NCBI GenBank assembly: GCA_000434835.1
Contig: FR881476.1
Coordinates: 8,321-41,040 of the forward strand
From: Clostridium sp. CAG:594
Lineage (GTDB): Bacteria > Bacillota_I > Bacilli_A > RF39 > UBA660
DNA: 32,720 nt
Direction of reading: 5' to 3'
Within the stretch, counting starts at the first letter, position 1, and every line of letters begins with the position of its first letter. This document shows, piece after piece, positions 1-7,031 of the stretch. Below the pieces are notes generated by a model, which saw only the letters and a program-made list of their open reading frames with translations, was not told where the DNA came from and did not search any database. A program made the position numbers and the translations under genes.

Positions 1-1
1 T

Positions 2-910
2 AATAATAAAAAGAATAATAATATAATAATTAAATCTAATTTAAATACAAAAAAAGTTGGAGATTACATCGTTTTATATAAGCTTGATAATAAATATTAT
101 TTGTTTAGAAAAGTATCTGTTATAGATGATGTGAAACCAGAGATAAATCTTTTAGGAGAAGAAGAAATGATAATTGATTATGGTTCTAATTATAAAGAAC
201 CTTACTTTACTGCAACTGATAATTATGATGGCAATATAAAAAATAAAGTAAAGATAGAGGGTAAAGTTAATACAAAACGCTCTGGAACTTATAAATTAAC
301 GTATAAGGTTTCTGATTCAAGTGGAAATACCTGCAAAAAAACAAGAACGGTAATTGTAAAAGATAAAACCCAAAGTACTATAAAAAGTCCAGAAATAAAA
401 GTTTTAAATGGAATTACATATGTTGAAGGCATTTTACTTGTAAATAAAACTTATCATTTACCAAAAAACTATGATCCCAAGGTGAACAAAGAAGCCTTAA
501 AAAAACTAAGGAAAATGCAGGCTGATGCTAAAGCTTTAGGACTTAACATACCACTTGTTTCTGGATATAGATCATATGAAACGCAAGAAAATCTTTATAA
601 TAAATATGTAAAAAAAGATGGTGAAAAGAAAGCTAACATGTACTCTGCAAAACCAGGTGAGTCAGAACATCAAACAGGACTTGCTTTTGATATAGGTAGT
701 GTAGATAGGTCTTTTGCAAATACTATAGAAGCTAAATGGTTAGCAGAAAATGCTTATTTATACGGTTTTATAGTAAGATATCCAAAAGGTAAGACTGATA
801 TTACTGGCTATATATATGAGCCTTGGCACGTGAGATATCTAGGAGAAAAAAAGGCAAAAGATGTTTACTTAAGCGGTCTTACTCTAGAAGAATATTTAGG
901 AGTAAATTAA
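2..910 (+). CDS. VanY-type D-Ala-D-Ala carboxypeptidase with Ig-like repeats (5' partial)
   Basis: Extracytoplasmic peptidase expected to trim D-Ala from peptidoglycan stem peptides. The reading frame is open to the left edge, so the true start lies outside the window; the TTG at 101 is only an internal codon. Seen: the first ~125 codons look like two DUF5011-type Ig-like modules (the first incomplete), with the repeated theme of a GTYK(L)TYKVSD strand followed by a linker ending in DDVKPEI. The rest is a VanY/peptidase M15 domain: SGYRSY, then the zinc-binding SEHQTGLAFD (S-x-H-x7-D type, about 663-692) and EPWH (818-829). The stop TAA is followed by a hairpin shared with the convergent HIT gene. 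Ig-like modules ahead of VanY suggest a surface-anchored or secreted enzyme; the signal peptide would be upstream. Family assignment is secure, exact substrate is not. Confidence 0.88.
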   Translation, partial: NNKKNNNIIIKSNLNTKKVGDYIVLYKLDNKYYLFRKVSVIDDVKPEINLLGEEEMIIDYGSNYKEPYFTATDNYDGNIKNKVKIEGKVNTKRSGTYKLTYKVSDSSGNTCKKTRTVIVKDKTQSTIKSPEIKVLNGITYVEGILLVNKTYHLPKNYDPKVNKEALKKLRKMQADAKALGLNIPLVSGYRSYETQENLYNKYVKKDGEKKANMYSAKPGESEHQTGLAFDIGSVDRSFANTIEAKWLAENAYLYGFIVRYPKGKTDITGYIYEPWHVRYLGEKKAKDVYLSGLTLEEYLGVN

Positions 911-932
911 AAAGAAGCGACTATGCTTCTTT
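906..932. terminator. Bidirectional terminator between vanY-like and HIT genes
   Basis: An 8-bp stem (AAAGAAGC 911-918 with GCTTCTTT 925-932, loop 6) sits between the convergent genes and includes the last codons and stop of the HIT gene. On the minus strand it is followed by a T-rich tail; on the plus strand the tail is weaker. Confidence 0.6.
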
Positions 933-1319
933 TATCTTGTTATATATTTCTTTTGGATCCTTAATTAAGTTAGTATCTTTAACTAATTTAACTGGATGAT
1001 TATTTTTATAATGTGGCTTAATATGCAAATGATAGTGTTTTACTTCTTGGATGCTACCATTATTTTGAAGCAGTGTAAAACCATCACAACCTAATTTCTC
1101 TCTTAACATATCCATTAATTTTTTAGCAGTTTCATATATATGAAGTAAAGTATCACTTGGTATATCATATATATCTTTATAATGCTTTTTAGGTATTATT
1201 AATGTATGACCATCACTATCTGGATTAATGTCTAAATAAGCAAGACAAATATCATCTTCATATACCTTCATACTTGGAATATCTCCATTAACTATTTTAC
1301 AGAATATACAATCTTTCAT
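921..1319 (-). CDS. HIT family nucleotide hydrolase
   Basis: Histidine-triad (HIT/HINT-like) protein of 132 aa, a normal length for a bacterial Hit protein; members hydrolyse adenosine phosphoramidates or dinucleoside polyphosphates in the cytoplasm. Seen: N-terminal C4-x2-C7 pair typical of zinc-binding HIT proteins, the substrate-loop Asn pair (N86-N87), and the triad H95-x-H97-x-H99 followed by H103. The ATG is preceded by GAGGTGAAAA, a good Shine-Dalgarno site. It is a single-gene unit, convergent with the vanY-like gene. The physiological substrate cannot be told from sequence. Confidence 0.93.
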   Translation of the reverse strand: MKDCIFCKIVNGDIPSMKVYEDDICLAYLDINPDSDGHTLIIPKKHYKDIYDIPSDTLLHIYETAKKLMDMLREKLGCDGFTLLQNNGSIQEVKHYHLHIKPHYKNNHPVKLVKDTNLIKDPKEIYNKIKEA

Positions 1320-1337
1320 TTTTTCACCTCTATTATT

Positions 1338-1368
1338 ATTCTATCATAAAATATTAGTTAGAATTCAA
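1338..1368 (-). promoter_or_regulatory. Possible promoter of the HIT gene
   Basis: On the minus strand TG-a-TAGAAT (1338-1346) forms an extended -10 about 19 bases before the ATG. The best upstream hexamer, TTGAAT at 1363-1368, is 19 bases away, which is long, so this rests mainly on the extended -10. Confidence 0.35.
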
Positions 1369-1439
1369 AAATATTTTGTATATTACTTATAAAATGGAAT
1401 ATAGCAAAGTATTACAATGACTCTAAATATCTACAAAAA

Positions 1440-1468
1440 TTGACTTTTTATCATTTTTTTGCTATCAT
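1440..1468 (+). promoter_or_regulatory. Promoter of the GNAT/amidotransferase pair
   Basis: TTGACT (1440-1445), a 17-base spacer, then TATCAT (1463-1468) with an extended TG at 1460-1461. The start of transcription would be near 1475, which excludes a protein start at the TTG of 1440 and supports the ATG at 1503. Confidence 0.7.
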
Positions 1469-1502
1469 AGACGACAAATTTAATGAGAAATGGGGGTTGA
1501 AT

Positions 1503-2618
1503 ATGAATTATTTAAGAAGCAAGAAAAAAAACATATCATTAGCGTCAATCGATTTTGAATCTAATGCTATGGATTATGCTTTATTTAATAAAGAAAATCA
1601 AGGAAAGACAATAGATGAATTGAAAGAAGAATTGAATAAATATTCTTATAACAATTATCTTGCAATATTAGAAAATGGTACGAATAAGATGATTGGAATA
1701 GTAGGTTTTAAAAACAAAATAGAAAGTAATAGAAGAGCTAACATAGATCTTATTTTTAGTGATGAGTTAGAATATGAGAAGAAAATTACGTATGGTAAGG
1801 AAGCATTGGATGGAGTTTCAGATTATGCTTATTATAGTTTAAATTTATATAATTTATTATGCGAAGAGACTAATTTAAAACTTGCGGATATGTATAAGGA
1901 TGCTGGTTTTGAGTATATTGGAGCGAGACATAATACGATTTTAGAAGATAACAAACTAAATGATTTATACTTTTTCCAAAAAATGCCAAAAAAGGTTAGT
2001 ACTCATAATGGATTAGAGATAATGTCTTCATCTATCATAACACCAAATAAATTAAGTATTGATGCACTTCCTCAAATGAGTATTAATGGTGCGGTTACTT
2101 TAGTAAAACCAAGTGCTTTAGATGAATCAGATATTGAACATACTAAAATTATGTTAGCTAATAGTTTTAATAACCCATATGATGCAGCATGCATGGGTGA
2201 ATCTAAAGTAATTTACAATGATTTTAGATTAAATAAAAAATTCGATGATAAAACTGGATTTGATTATTTTATACTGGATGAATCTGGTAAACCTATAGGA
2301 TATGTTGATAGATTACACTTGAATAATAAAAATTTAAGTACAGATGTTGAAATAAACATTTTTGATAGCGAAAAAAGAGGTAAAGGCTACGGAAAAGCTG
2401 CTTATGAGGCTTATGTTGATGTTTTAAGAAAAGCAGGTTATGTAAGTATTGGATCTGTTGTGTTTGGTTTTAATAACCCTTCCATGAATTTGCATAGGTC
2501 AACTGGATTTAACGAATATGCTTTAAGAGATGAGTCATATTATGCATTAGGTAAATTACAGGATATGCATTACTATGAGGCCGATACTTCAAAATTAGAG
2601 AAGAGAAGTAAAAAATAA
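1503..2618 (+). CDS. Tandem GNAT-like acetyltransferase protein
   Basis: Predicted cytoplasmic acyl-CoA-dependent N-acetyltransferase of 371 aa; the acceptor is unknown. I chose ATG 1503 because GGGGGTTG lies just upstream and the promoter covers the longer frame. Seen: two GNAT-like halves. The C-terminal half is convincing, with the acetyl-CoA loop EKRGKGYGKAAYEAY (Q/R-x-x-G-x-G/A type), followed by the usual asparagine helix N-N-P-S-M-N-L-H-R-S-T-GF. The N-terminal half (about residues 50-165) has the same strand order and an EETN...LKLADMYKDAGFEYIG ending but no clear R-x-x-G-x-G loop, so it may be a degenerate, structural or recognition copy. The next gene begins 2 bases after the stop and is probably co-transcribed. 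Confidence 0.8.
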   Translation: MNYLRSKKKNISLASIDFESNAMDYALFNKENQGKTIDELKEELNKYSYNNYLAILENGTNKMIGIVGFKNKIESNRRANIDLIFSDELEYEKKITYGKEALDGVSDYAYYSLNLYNLLCEETNLKLADMYKDAGFEYIGARHNTILEDNKLNDLYFFQKMPKKVSTHNGLEIMSSSIITPNKLSIDALPQMSINGAVTLVKPSALDESDIEHTKIMLANSFNNPYDAACMGESKVIYNDFRLNKKFDDKTGFDYFILDESGKPIGYVDRLHLNNKNLSTDVEINIFDSEKRGKGYGKAAYEAYVDVLRKAGYVSIGSVVFGFNNPSMNLHRSTGFNEYALRDESYYALGKLQDMHYYEADTSKLEKRSKK

Positions 2619-2620
2619 AT

Positions 2621-3319
2621 ATGAAACCTATAATTGGTATAGTAGCAAGACCAGGTAAAATATTTAGTACTATAGATACAGTTGTTACGGAAGAGACGAA
2701 TCGTAATATGATATTAAGATTTGGTGGTGTTCCAATAATGATAATGCCACCTCAGCAAATATCGTATGACAGTATAAAACCAAGAGATGTAAAACCATTG
2801 ACTGATGACGAAAAGAATATATTGGTTGATGAACTTATGTTATGTGATGGAATACTTATGCCCGGTGGTTTAAAATCATATTCATATGATTACTTCATAG
2901 ATGATTATGCGAGAGAAAATAATATTCCAATACTAGGGGAATGTCTAGGAATGCAAATTATGGCTAGAAATCATAATGGTGCTAAAATAATTAAAAATGA
3001 TTCAACTATAAAACATTATAATAAAGAATCAAAGTTAGCGCATAATGTTATATTTGTGGATGATTCTAAGATTCTTCAAATAGTTGGTAAAAAGGAAATA
3101 AAGGTAAATAGTTTTCATAATTATCACGCTTCTGATGTTAAAAATATGAAGGTTAGTGCATATTGTGATGACGGTATTGTAGAGGCGGTAGAAGATCCTA
3201 CAAAGTTGTTCAGAATAGGAGTTCAATGGCATCCTGAGGTGCTAAATGATGAACCTAATCAAGCATTATGTGAAAGCTTTATAAATGCTGCACAAGGTTA
3301 TAGTTACATAAAGAAGTAA
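2621..3319 (+). CDS. Class I glutamine amidotransferase-like hydrolase (peptidase C26)
   Basis: 232-aa protein related to gamma-glutamyl-GABA hydrolases (PuuD-like), which cleave gamma-glutamyl amides with a Cys-His-Glu triad. Seen: opening KPIIGIVARPG, oxyanion loop MPGG, the nucleophile elbow GECLGM with C108, and QWHPE with H204 and E206. The C26 family marker of an N-terminal PIIGI strand and no synthetase domain fits. It lies 2 bases after the GNAT gene and lacks a strong Shine-Dalgarno site of its own, so it probably depends on translation of the upstream gene. Neighbouring acetyltransferase plus hydrolase suggests handling of a small amine or peptide, which is inference only. Confidence 0.85.
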   Translation: MKPIIGIVARPGKIFSTIDTVVTEETNRNMILRFGGVPIMIMPPQQISYDSIKPRDVKPLTDDEKNILVDELMLCDGILMPGGLKSYSYDYFIDDYARENNIPILGECLGMQIMARNHNGAKIIKNDSTIKHYNKESKLAHNVIFVDDSKILQIVGKKEIKVNSFHNYHASDVKNMKVSAYCDDGIVEAVEDPTKLFRIGVQWHPEVLNDEPNQALCESFINAAQGYSYIKK

Positions 3320-3324
3320 TTATT

Positions 3325-3353
3325 AAAAAAATAGGGAATTCTCTATTTTTTTT
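3325..3353 (+). terminator. Terminator after the GNAT/amidotransferase pair
   Basis: About 11 bp of mostly A-T stem around AATT (3325-3353) ending in eight Ts; one G-U pair. It separates this pair from the SUF operon. Confidence 0.75.
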
Positions 3354-3384
3354 GTTTGTATATATGTAAAAAAGACAAAAAAAG

Positions 3385-3393
3385 TGTTAAAAT
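3385..3393 (+). promoter_or_regulatory. Probable SUF operon -10 region
   Basis: GTGTTAAAAT contains TG-t-TAAAAT; no convincing -35 is visible. Transcription would start near 3400, giving a leader of about 15 nt before sufC. The same GTGTTAAAATATAAA string recurs before the gene at 18503. Confidence 0.42.
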
Positions 3394-3414
3394 ATAAAGA
3401 CAGGAGTTGATTTT

Positions 3415-4185
3415 ATGTTAGAAATAAAAGATTTAACTGTTAAGGTTGAAAATAAAATAGTATTAAATAAATTTAACTTAACTATAAATGATGGTGAAGT
3501 TCATGTAATTATGGGACCTAATGGTGTCGGTAAATCAACCCTTACTAAAGTTATTATGGCTGATCCTAATTATACAGTTTTAAATGGAGATATATTATAT
3601 AACGGAAAAAGCATACTTAAGCTTACAACCGATGAAAGAGCAAGATTAGGTATTTTTCTAGCTATGCAAAATCCTATAGAGATAAATGGTGTTACTAACT
3701 CTGATTTTTTAAGAACAGCCTTATCAAGTAAAGAAGGTAAAAACATTAATTTATATTCGTTCATTAAAAAAATTGATAAAGCTAAAAGTGATTTAAAAAT
3801 GCCTGATGAAATGGTTCATAGAAGTGTTAATAAAGGATTTTCTGGTGGAGAAAAGAAAAAAAATGAAATACTTCAGATGCTTATGTTAGAACCATCATTT
3901 ATTATGTTAGATGAAATAGATTCAGGAGTAGATGTTGATGCTCTAAAAATAGTTTCTGAAAATATTAATAGATATAAAGATAATAACAAAAATTCATCAT
4001 ACTTAATTATTACTCATTATACACATTTATTAAAGTATGTTAAGCCGGATTTTGTTCATGTTGTAAAAGATGGAAAAATAATTAAAACTGGAGACTATGA
4101 ATTAGCACAAAAAATTGAAAATAATGGATTTAACTTCGAAAAAGTAGTGATAGAAGCATCCACTAAGGGTGAAGAAAGTGAATAG
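3415..4185 (+). CDS. sufC: SUF complex ATPase SufC
   Basis: ABC-type ATPase of the SufBCD scaffold, which drives conformational change during Fe-S cluster assembly in the cytoplasm. 256 aa, normal for SufC. Seen: Walker A GPNGVGKST (about residues 34-42), the SufC-type signature FSGGEKKKNEI in place of LSGGQ, Walker B with IMLDEIDSGVD, and the switch histidine in ITHYTHL. Shine-Dalgarno AGGAG is 8 bases before the ATG. First gene of sufC-D-S-U-x-B, the usual Firmicutes order apart from x; its end overlaps or abuts the start of sufD. Unlike its neighbours it contains no ACGT tetramers that I could find, a minor curiosity. Confidence 0.97.
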   Translation: MLEIKDLTVKVENKIVLNKFNLTINDGEVHVIMGPNGVGKSTLTKVIMADPNYTVLNGDILYNGKSILKLTTDERARLGIFLAMQNPIEINGVTNSDFLRTALSSKEGKNINLYSFIKKIDKAKSDLKMPDEMVHRSVNKGFSGGEKKKNEILQMLMLEPSFIMLDEIDSGVDVDALKIVSENINRYKDNNKNSSYLIITHYTHLLKYVKPDFVHVVKDGKIIKTGDYELAQKIENNGFNFEKVVIEASTKGEESE

Positions 4186-4912
4186 GATAGTAGTAGGAAG
4201 CGGTAATAACATTGAAAAAATATTAAATGATAAAGTAGTAATTAACGTAAAAGAAGATACTAATCTTTTAATTAATAATAACAAGTATGAAACGTATGAG
4301 ATAAATGTTAATGATGCAAATGTAAACGTACTTTTTATGGAAGAAAACGTAAAAAAAACAAATGTTTTAATAAATGTTAATAAAGGATTTGTAGTGTTAA
4401 ATGTGTTAAGCTATAACCCATCTGATAGAAAGATAGAAGTTAATTTAAATGAATGTTTTTCAAACGTAAAAATCTGTAATTCTGTTATTGCAATTAATAA
4501 AGTTTTATGTCATGTTAAGGTTAATCATAATGCTAAAAATACCGAAAGTTCCATTTATAATAATGGTATAACTAAAAAAGATGGTACTATTAAATTTGAT
4601 GTTGTAAGTTTTGCACCAAAACATGCTTCTATAAGTAAGATTAATCAAGATAGCAAGATAATTACGTTAAATGACGTAAATGAAAATGAAATAAACCCAG
4701 TTTTATTAATAGATTCATTTGATGCAGAAGCACGTCATGCAGCTTTTATTGGTAACTTTAAAGAAGAAGAGTTATTTTATTTGAAAAGTAGAGGGCTTAA
4801 TAGAAGAGATTGTGAAGACTTACTTATTAATGGTTTAATTATTGGAACACTTGATATATGTTTTGATGAAAAAGAAAAATTAAAAAAGAAATTAAAAAAA
4901 GAATGGAGGTGA
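4178..4912 (+). CDS. sufD: Short SufD scaffold protein
   Basis: SufD pairs with SufB to form the Fe-S scaffold with SufC. Two GTG starts are possible; 4178 is chosen because AAGGG (4165-4169) is correctly spaced, giving 244 aa, while the GTG at 4169 has no ribosome site. The C-terminal part is diagnostic: DAEARHAAFIGNFKEEELFYLKSRGL matches the SufB/SufD family, including the conserved Arg-His pair region and the helix contacting SufC. The middle is a run of short beta strands as in the SufD beta-helix core. Typical SufD is about 400-430 aa, so this one lacks the N-terminal helical region and part of the core. It ends in TGA, the only TGA stop among complete genes here, which overlaps the sufS ribosome binding site, suggesting translational coupling. 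Confidence 0.88.
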   Translation: MNRIVVGSGNNIEKILNDKVVINVKEDTNLLINNNKYETYEINVNDANVNVLFMEENVKKTNVLINVNKGFVVLNVLSYNPSDRKIEVNLNECFSNVKICNSVIAINKVLCHVKVNHNAKNTESSIYNNGITKKDGTIKFDVVSFAPKHASISKINQDSKIITLNDVNENEINPVLLIDSFDAEARHAAFIGNFKEEELFYLKSRGLNRRDCEDLLINGLIIGTLDICFDEKEKLKKKLKKEWR

Positions 4913-4917
4913 TTGTT

Positions 4918-6114
4918 ATGGATTATAAAAAAGATTTTCCAATGCTAAATAAAGGCATTGTTTATTTAGATAATAGTGCAACTACGTTTAAACCTAAATG
5001 CGTAATAGATGAAGTTTCTAATTATTATTCATCTTACTCAGCTAACGCTCACAGAGGAGATTACAACATAAGTCAAATAGTTGATGATAAGTTAAATAAT
5101 GTAAGAGAAGAAACTAAAAAGTTTATTAATGCTAAAAAAGCATGTGAAATAGTTTTTACATCTGGCGCAACAGAAAGTTTAAACTTTATAGTTAAGGGAT
5201 TTTTAAAGGATTATTTAAAGTCTGGCGATGAAGTATTAACAACTAAGTCAGAACATGCATCTTTAATACTTCCTTTGTTTGATATAACTAGTAAAAATGG
5301 AGCGGTAATTAATTACATAGATTTAAATCCTGATTTAACCGTTAGCTTAGAAAACGTAAAAAAGAAAATAACAAAAAAGACCAAAGCAATTGTTTTATCA
5401 CACGTAACTAACGTAATAGGAGATATAAGACCAATTAAAGAAATATGTGAGTATGCTCATAAAACAGGAATAATAGTTATAGTAGATGGAGCACAAAGCG
5501 TTCCTCACCAAAAGGTTGATGTAAGAGATTTAGACGTTGACTTCTTAAGCTTTTCAGCACATAAAATGTTAGGGCCAACTGGAGTTGGTGTTTTATATGG
5601 TAAAGAAAAGTACTTAAATTTAGTTAAACCTCTAATAGAAGGAGGAGGAATGAACGCTTTCTTTGATAGTTTAGGTAACATAGAGTATAAAGAATTACCA
5701 GAAAAACTAGAAGCAGGTACACAGAATCTTGCAGGTATATTTGGTTTTGGAGAAGCAATTAATTACATAAACAAAGTAGGAATAGATAACATTCATAAAA
5801 AAGAAATAGAATTAAAAAAATATATGATAGATAAAATGTCTAAGCTAAAGAACATAACCATATATAATAAGGATATAGAAAATGGAATAGTAACGTTTAA
5901 TGTAGAAGGTGTTTTTGCACAAGATGTTGCAGCATACTTGAATAAATCTGGTATATGCGTTAGGGTAGGAAATCATTGTGCTAAGATATTATCAGAAGTA
6001 TTAGGAGTTAAAAACACTTGTAGAGCAAGTATGTATTTTTATAATACAAAAGAAGATATAGATAAGTTAGTAGAAAAGTTGGATAATGATAATATATTAT
6101 ACGAATCATTATAA
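4918..6114 (+). CDS. sufS: Cysteine desulfurase SufS
   Basis: PLP enzyme that takes sulfur from L-cysteine as an enzyme persulfide and hands it to SufU. I start at ATG 4918 because GGAGGTG (4905-4911) is its ribosome site; the in-frame ATG at 4903 overlaps that site. 398 aa, normal for group II desulfurases. Seen: YLDNSATT near the N terminus, the cofactor histidine region TKSEHASL, the PLP-binding lysine K216 in SFSAHKMLGPTG, and the persulfide cysteine C354 in RVGNHCAK, in a short loop as in SufS rather than IscS. The gene precedes sufU by 11 bases, matching their partnership. Confidence 0.97.
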   Translation: MDYKKDFPMLNKGIVYLDNSATTFKPKCVIDEVSNYYSSYSANAHRGDYNISQIVDDKLNNVREETKKFINAKKACEIVFTSGATESLNFIVKGFLKDYLKSGDEVLTTKSEHASLILPLFDITSKNGAVINYIDLNPDLTVSLENVKKKITKKTKAIVLSHVTNVIGDIRPIKEICEYAHKTGIIVIVDGAQSVPHQKVDVRDLDVDFLSFSAHKMLGPTGVGVLYGKEKYLNLVKPLIEGGGMNAFFDSLGNIEYKELPEKLEAGTQNLAGIFGFGEAINYINKVGIDNIHKKEIELKKYMIDKMSKLKNITIYNKDIENGIVTFNVEGVFAQDVAAYLNKSGICVRVGNHCAKILSEVLGVKNTCRASMYFYNTKEDIDKLVEKLDNDNILYESL

Positions 6115-6125
6115 AGGAGGTTATT

Positions 6126-6548
6126 ATGGACGAACATTTAAAAAGAAGTATTATGATAGAGCATTATCAAAATCCGTTAAATAAGGGTATTAAAGATACC
6201 GTAGGATATAAAACTGTTAATATGAACAGTAAAACTTGTATTGATAATTTGGACTTTGCATTAAAGATAGAAGATGATATTATAAAAGACATTAAATTTG
6301 ATGGTGAGGCTTGTGCTATATCAACTTCATCTGCGTCTATAATGACTGAATTATTAAAAGGAAAAACTGTTAAAGAAGCAGAAGAAATAATTAATAATTA
6401 CGAAAATATGATAGAAGAAAGACCATATGATAAAGACGTTTTAGGTGAAGCTAATTGTTATGATGAAATATATAAACAGCCAAATAGAAAAAAATGTGCA
6501 CTTCTTCCATATGAAGGTGTTAAAAAAATTTTAGAAGGAGATAAATAA
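6126..6548 (+). CDS. sufU: SufU sulfur-relay protein
   Basis: SufU is a zinc protein that accepts persulfide sulfur from SufS by zinc-ligand swapping. 140 aa, full length, with AAAGGAGG just before the ATG. Seen: NPLNKG near the N terminus, and the four zinc ligands C38, D40, C63 and C124 in TCID, GEACAIS and KCALL. The GEGCSIS-like region and the SASIMTELLKGK helix are well kept. The first ligand loop reads SKTCID where most SufU have NPTCGD, so the Gly before Asp is replaced by Ile; the ligands themselves are intact, so it is expected to function. Confidence 0.95.
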   Translation: MDEHLKRSIMIEHYQNPLNKGIKDTVGYKTVNMNSKTCIDNLDFALKIEDDIIKDIKFDGEACAISTSSASIMTELLKGKTVKEAEEIINNYENMIEERPYDKDVLGEANCYDEIYKQPNRKKCALLPYEGVKKILEGDK

Positions 6549-6550
6549 TT

Positions 6551-7015
6551 ATGAAATTGCTAACAAGTAAAAAAATGAAGTTGCAAAAAGTAGAGAACAA
6601 GGATAAAAACTATGCTTGTAGTATTGCCATATTAAAAACGAATGGCAAGTTTCTTGATGTGTTAAATTATAGAAATGCAATATGCACAATAGAAGATGAT
6701 GTTGCAACAGATGTATTATTAGAAAAAAAACCACAATATAAGGTTTGCATTGGATTAAATGCTATTAGAAAAGCATACGAAGAAGGTCAAATTACTAATA
6801 ATGAAAAATTTTGCTATTCGGCGTATGATGCTAATGATATGTTTCCAAGCTTAAAAAATATGAAAACAGATGATGATAAAAGAGAGTTTTTAAAAAATTA
6901 TAACAGAAGAAATAAAACGGCATTATATTGGAGCTTCTTAGATAAAGATGAAGTGAAAGAAGTAGATGAAATAGTTGAGGAAAACGAAAGAATTTATCCA
7001 CGTAGTATTTATTAG
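6551..7015 (+). CDS. Uncharacterised protein inside the SUF operon
   Basis: 154-aa protein that I do not recognise. It starts 2 bases after sufU, with AAGGAG inside the sufU end serving as ribosome site, and ends 16 bases before sufB, so it is almost certainly made with the Fe-S assembly proteins. Seen: no signal peptide or membrane segment, strongly charged, an N-terminal beta-rich part with cysteines in YACSIA, AICTIED and YKVCIGL, one more in KFCYSAY, and a highly charged C-terminal helix-rich end. The cysteines are not in CxxC pairs. It could be a sulfur or iron accessory factor, or an unrelated passenger; position is the only functional clue. Confidence 0.85.
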   Translation: MKLLTSKKMKLQKVENKDKNYACSIAILKTNGKFLDVLNYRNAICTIEDDVATDVLLEKKPQYKVCIGLNAIRKAYEEGQITNNEKFCYSAYDANDMFPSLKNMKTDDDKREFLKNYNRRNKTALYWSFLDKDEVKEVDEIVEENERIYPRSIY

Positions 7016-7031
7016 GCAAAGGACTGATTAG

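Noticed and set aside
1440..1502. Longer N terminus for the GNAT protein from TTG 1440
   Set aside because: This stretch contains a good promoter and no ribosome site; ATG 1503 has one.
4201..6440. Apparent excess of ACGT tetramers in the SUF genes and some others
   Set aside because: A hand count in a few kilobases suggests perhaps twofold over base composition, which codon pairing such as AAC-GTA could explain; not strong enough to report as a signal.
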